A stretch of DNA of 64,000 bases from Pycnococcus provasolii (Eukaryota > Chlorophyta > Pseudoscourfieldiophyceae > Pseudoscourfieldiales). The notes under the pieces were generated by a model that searched no databases, was not told the origin of the DNA, and was given only the letters and a program-made list of their open reading frames with translations. Within the stretch, counting starts at the first letter, position 1. Each line of letters opens with the position of its first letter. Below, piece after piece: positions 61,615 through 64,000 of the stretch. The stretch covers positions 310,001-374,000 of the forward strand of contig CP150552.1 in NCBI GenBank assembly GCA_049487715.1, read 5' to 3'. The translations under genes were made by a program, and so were the position numbers.

Positions 61615-62571
61615 TTAAAGATAAAGGTTTGATGTTGACGCATTGCGCAACGCGGTGAACATGGCGAGTGCGCCGAGCAGATTGACAATGCCCAGCACAA
61701 GGAGGCTCTGCTGCACGGCACGCGCTGCGACGAGCATGCAGAACGTCAAGAAGATGGCGCTTCTTCCCACCACTGTTGCGGCGTAGAATCCTCGTGCTCC
61801 TCCTCCGTTCGCGTCGCCCCACGCTGCGCCTAGGTAGTACGTGCCGAAGGCGACGCAGAGCGTGCCAAACACCTGTATCCAACCGGGGGCGATGGTGCGC
61901 GGGTCAAACAGCAGCGAGAAGATTGTGACGGGTGCGACGAGAAGGAGGAATCCCACCGCGGTGATGTACGCGCCTGTGAACAGGCTTGCCTTCGCTGCCG
62001 GGCTCCAGTTGACTGCCGAGCCGCTCGCCCTTCGCCTCGCGAGTGTTGCAGCGCGAACGGATGGGCTTGCTGCGCCAAGTCGCGTTGCCGGGTCGAGTGT
62101 GATTGCTCCGTCTGCGTCGACGCGCGCCACTTCGGGGTATGCGGGTGCATCAGCTCCATCCTCAGGACCGGCGGCGTACTTACTTGCGATGCGAATCGCA
62201 GTTGGTTCCATTTCCAGCGCCATTATTTCCGAGCTGTCGTCGCCGTTGCATCCGGCGTGCACTTCCCCTCTGAGCGCACCCCACACGACGACGTCGCCCC
62301 CAGCGACCACCGCGCTTTCGCGGTTGACGTCGCCCAAAATGACGACGTCGCCGTCGGGGTGTTTGAGAAGCTGACCACCGCGTAGCGTGCGCTTGACGAT
62401 CAGGGTATTGCTGGAGTCGGCGGCGGCGGCGGCGTCAAAACTGCCAGCTGGCATGCACCCCGTGACGTGCGCCCCATGCCGAGGGCATGCTGATTGACGA
62501 CGACGACGATGGTGAGCACGAGAATGAGCACGAGAGGGAGAGGGAGCAGCACGAAGACATGACGACGACAT
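61615..62571 (-). CDS. MinC C-terminal domain fused to a four-helix membrane domain
   Basis: 318 residues from ATG 62571. The first 45 residues are Arg/Ser/His-rich, compatible with plastid or mitochondrial targeting. Residues 58-133 match the MinC C-terminal beta-helix: LRGGQLLKHPDGDVVILGDVN, AGGDVVVWGALRGEVHAG and IMALEMEPTAIRIASKYA. Bacterial MinC inhibits FtsZ rings and binds MinD through this domain. The N-terminal FtsZ-inhibiting domain is absent. From about residue 200 four hydrophobic helices follow (GAYITAVGFLLLVAPVTIFSLL, IQVFGTLCVAFGTYYLGAAW, SAIFLTFCMLVAARAV, LLVLGIVNLLGALAMF). It is probably an organelle-membrane division-site factor; the fusion to a membrane domain is unusual. 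Confidence 0.8.
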   Translation of the reverse strand: MSSSCLRAAPSPSRAHSRAHHRRRRQSACPRHGAHVTGCMPAGSFDAAAAADSSNTLIVKRTLRGGQLLKHPDGDVVILGDVNRESAVVAGGDVVVWGALRGEVHAGCNGDDSSEIMALEMEPTAIRIASKYAAGPEDGADAPAYPEVARVDADGAITLDPATRLGAASPSVRAATLARRRASGSAVNWSPAAKASLFTGAYITAVGFLLLVAPVTIFSLLFDPRTIAPGWIQVFGTLCVAFGTYYLGAAWGDANGGGARGFYAATVVGRSAIFLTFCMLVAARAVQQSLLVLGIVNLLGALAMFTALRNASTSNLYL

Positions 62572-63657
62572 ATTAAATATTAAAATAGAAAAGTGGAAAC
62601 CTGTCGTTTTTTCGGTCTTGGAAGGAGGTTGGAAGGAAAGGGAGGAATGGGGGAGGGGAGGAGGGAGATTTGAAATTGAAGAGGTAAATTGAAGGGCCAA
62701 CCAAACAGTGGGAGCTACCCTGCAGTAACCCTAAAGGTTAGGGTTAGGGTTACCCGTAATACGACGTTGGATTGATTGAGGAGGCACCGGCGCGTGCGTG
62801 TCTGCGTGAGAACATCTTCAAGAACCAAGAAGGCGCCGGTAGGCCGCGAAAGCTCACTCCTGAAGGCTCAACGCAAGAGCATCGTGAAGCTCCTCAATAG
62901 TCAATAAGCACGCCACGCTTGTTCAGTTCATTCACTCACTTCATTGCAAAACATCTTCACGTCAACGCACGGGGCGCACCTTTCTTACTCAAAGTATGCA
63001 CCTGGACTCCTGGAGCCGCCGGGTGTTTTGATGTGACCTGCGAGCCTCGAGACGGCATCGCGCCTCTCAGCGCGGACGCCGCCCGCGGTCTCCGTGAAGG
63101 AACTGTCCCTCGCACGCCCGCTGGCGTTGCGGAATTTCAAGCTTGAAAAGATATAGTGTAAGCAACCACATATCCAATGAATTCTCCAACGGTTTCTCGC
63201 GCCGGTGCGCGAAATCGTAATCCCGGCTTGCCGAAACGCGCGCGTCGCACCCACAGCGGACGCTCGGGTACAAGTGCGAGCAAGATGGCCTGCGTTCGCG
63301 CGGACACCGCCTCTTGGCTGGAGAGCGCGTGCGTTGTCGGTCGCGGCCTTCATTTTCCCCCTACGCACGCAGATCGTTTCAGGAAGACGACCTCGCCGCC
63401 AGGAGGGATTGTGAGGCGCTTGTCGCCATCCTCATGCCTCATCCCAGAAACTCCGAATGCGGACGAGGTACAGCCGTACAGTAGGGCGTGGACGCCATTA
63501 TTGTTCGTTCAGGCTCCTCAAAGCCCATCCGTTACAAATGTCCCACTCAAATCCAGCCGGTGAAAAATGGTCGGGGTGACCGGAGCGGGATCCTAAAAGT
63601 CCCCCCACCCAGGCAGCCAATGTTCCGCCAGTCATTTTTCGCCCGTATTGTTTTGTA
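62572..63657. other. Divergent intergenic region
   Basis: No gene is supported. TTAGGG units lie at 62726-62753. Several ORFs of 65-130 codons on both strands overlap one another and have no recognisable sequence. A short exon cannot be excluded. Confidence 0.5.
62726..62753 (+). repeat. TTAGGG units, one in inverted orientation
   Basis: AACCCTAAAGGTTAGGGTTAGGGTTACC, 155 bp upstream of the MinC-type start codon. One CCCTAA faces two TTAGGG units. Confidence 0.85.
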
Positions 63658-64000
63658 ATGTCGAGTCGTGACGTGGCTCGCGAGGGTAGTACCACTACCA
63701 CAGGTAGTGCTCACGCGTCGCTCATGGACATAATCAAAGTCAAGCCGATCCAAGTCGTTCCGCGCGAATCGAAAGACTCTCACGCAAGAACGTCAACGTC
63801 CATGGACATTTTCGTCGGAAAGTCACACGCCGCTGGGCGATTCACAACACACGTCTACGGAGGACAACTTGTGGGACAGGCGCTCATGGCGGCGGCTACC
63901 ACGGTCATGGACACGGAGCGCACGCTACACAGCATGCACTGCCACTTCCTCCAGGCTGGAAGCCACAACGAACCGTTCGTGTTCACAGTTGACAGACTCC
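63658..64000 (+). CDS. Acyl-CoA thioesterase II (TesB/ACOT8 family), 5' part only
   Basis: The frame is open from ATG 63658 to the right edge (114 codons). After a 50-residue Ser/Thr-rich lead, DIFVGKSH and then VYGGQLVGQALMAAATTV, TLHSMHCHFLQAGSHNEPF and VFTVDRL match the first hot-dog domain of TesB-type thioesterases, which hydrolyse acyl-CoA to free fatty acid and CoA, in eukaryotes mostly in peroxisomes. The catalytic residues and the C-terminus lie beyond the window. Confidence 0.85.
   Translation, partial: MSSRDVAREGSTTTTGSAHASLMDIIKVKPIQVVPRESKDSHARTSTSMDIFVGKSHAAGRFTTHVYGGQLVGQALMAAATTVMDTERTLHSMHCHFLQAGSHNEPFVFTVDRL

Noticed and set aside
63177-63563. 128-codon plus-strand ORF upstream of the thioesterase
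   Set aside because: No domain, overlapped by equally long ORFs on the other strand, and no similarity that I can recognise.
1-64000. tRNA, rRNA or CRISPR arrays
   Set aside because: No cloverleaf-like B-box/A-box pairs, rRNA sequence or regularly spaced repeat-spacer units were seen by eye; a tRNA scan would be needed to be sure.

Overview
The window is nuclear DNA from a compact, GC-rich unicellular eukaryote. Three GT-AG introns can be seen (98, 100 and 143 bp), most genes have a single exon, and eukaryotic signature genes are present: eIF3b, RPA32, AP-4 mu, an SLC35B transporter, UDP-xylose synthase, a plant-type MAP-kinase phosphatase with a gelsolin tail, a bZIP factor and a RING-CH E3. 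A MinC-type organelle-division protein and transit-peptide-like extensions on a fructokinase and a cis-prenyltransferase suggest a plastid-bearing alga, most simply a picoplanktonic green alga. The species cannot be fixed from this sequence. Short TTAGGG arrays recur between genes.

Layout. Genes mostly alternate in strand, giving about ten tail-to-tail pairs with gaps of 31-323 bp. The order is: an unknown partial gene (1-769, -); bZIP (3045-5293, +); a large helical protein (5721-9585, -); a small GPI-type secreted protein (10075-10542, +); MKP1-like phosphatase (10740-12263, -); a type II membrane protein (13909-15297, +); a coiled-coil protein (15548-17539, -); UXS (18332-19566, +); cis-prenyltransferase (19680-20771, -); a Cys-rich GPI-type protein (21084-22414, -); a polyQ helical protein (23288-24973, +); a repeat protein (25048-28119, -); a 95-aa protein (29748-30035, -); a SAP-domain protein (31384-32331, -); SLC35B transporter (32632-33861, +); a low-complexity protein (34184-38032, -); an 81-aa membrane protein (38497-38742, +); AP-4 mu (38806-40416, +); eIF3b (40865-43058, +); a 2OG oxygenase (43111-44199, -); a secreted protein (44467-45741, +); an SGNH hydrolase (45852-46928, -); a PfkB kinase (47228-48262, +); a telobox-Myb membrane protein (48416-49525, +); RPA32 (49619-50536, -); a 9.17-kb transposon (50700-59869); a RING-CH/AlgH fusion (60021-61583, +); a MinC/membrane protein (61615-62571, -); and an acyl-CoA thioesterase cut by the right edge (63658-64000, +).

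Most unusual content. (1) A young, apparently intact Mutator-like transposon with 306-bp terminal inverted repeats (305/306 identical) and a 9-bp target duplication. Its single 2,371-residue protein carries a PHD finger, a DDE transposase core with a CxxH motif, a SWIM zinc finger, a Ulp1-type SUMO protease and a C-terminal 2-oxoglutarate/Fe(II) dioxygenase. A second gene encodes a RanBP2-type zinc-finger protein. (2) Four otherwise good genes, including the conserved eIF3b, are broken by a +1 frame change, and each can be explained by skipping one C at an NNG-C-GNN site. (3) A telomere-box Myb domain sits on a membrane anchor with a LAP1-like distal domain, and its own promoter carries TTAGGG repeats. 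Such repeats occur in about ten promoter-bearing intergenic regions and in none of the convergent gaps.
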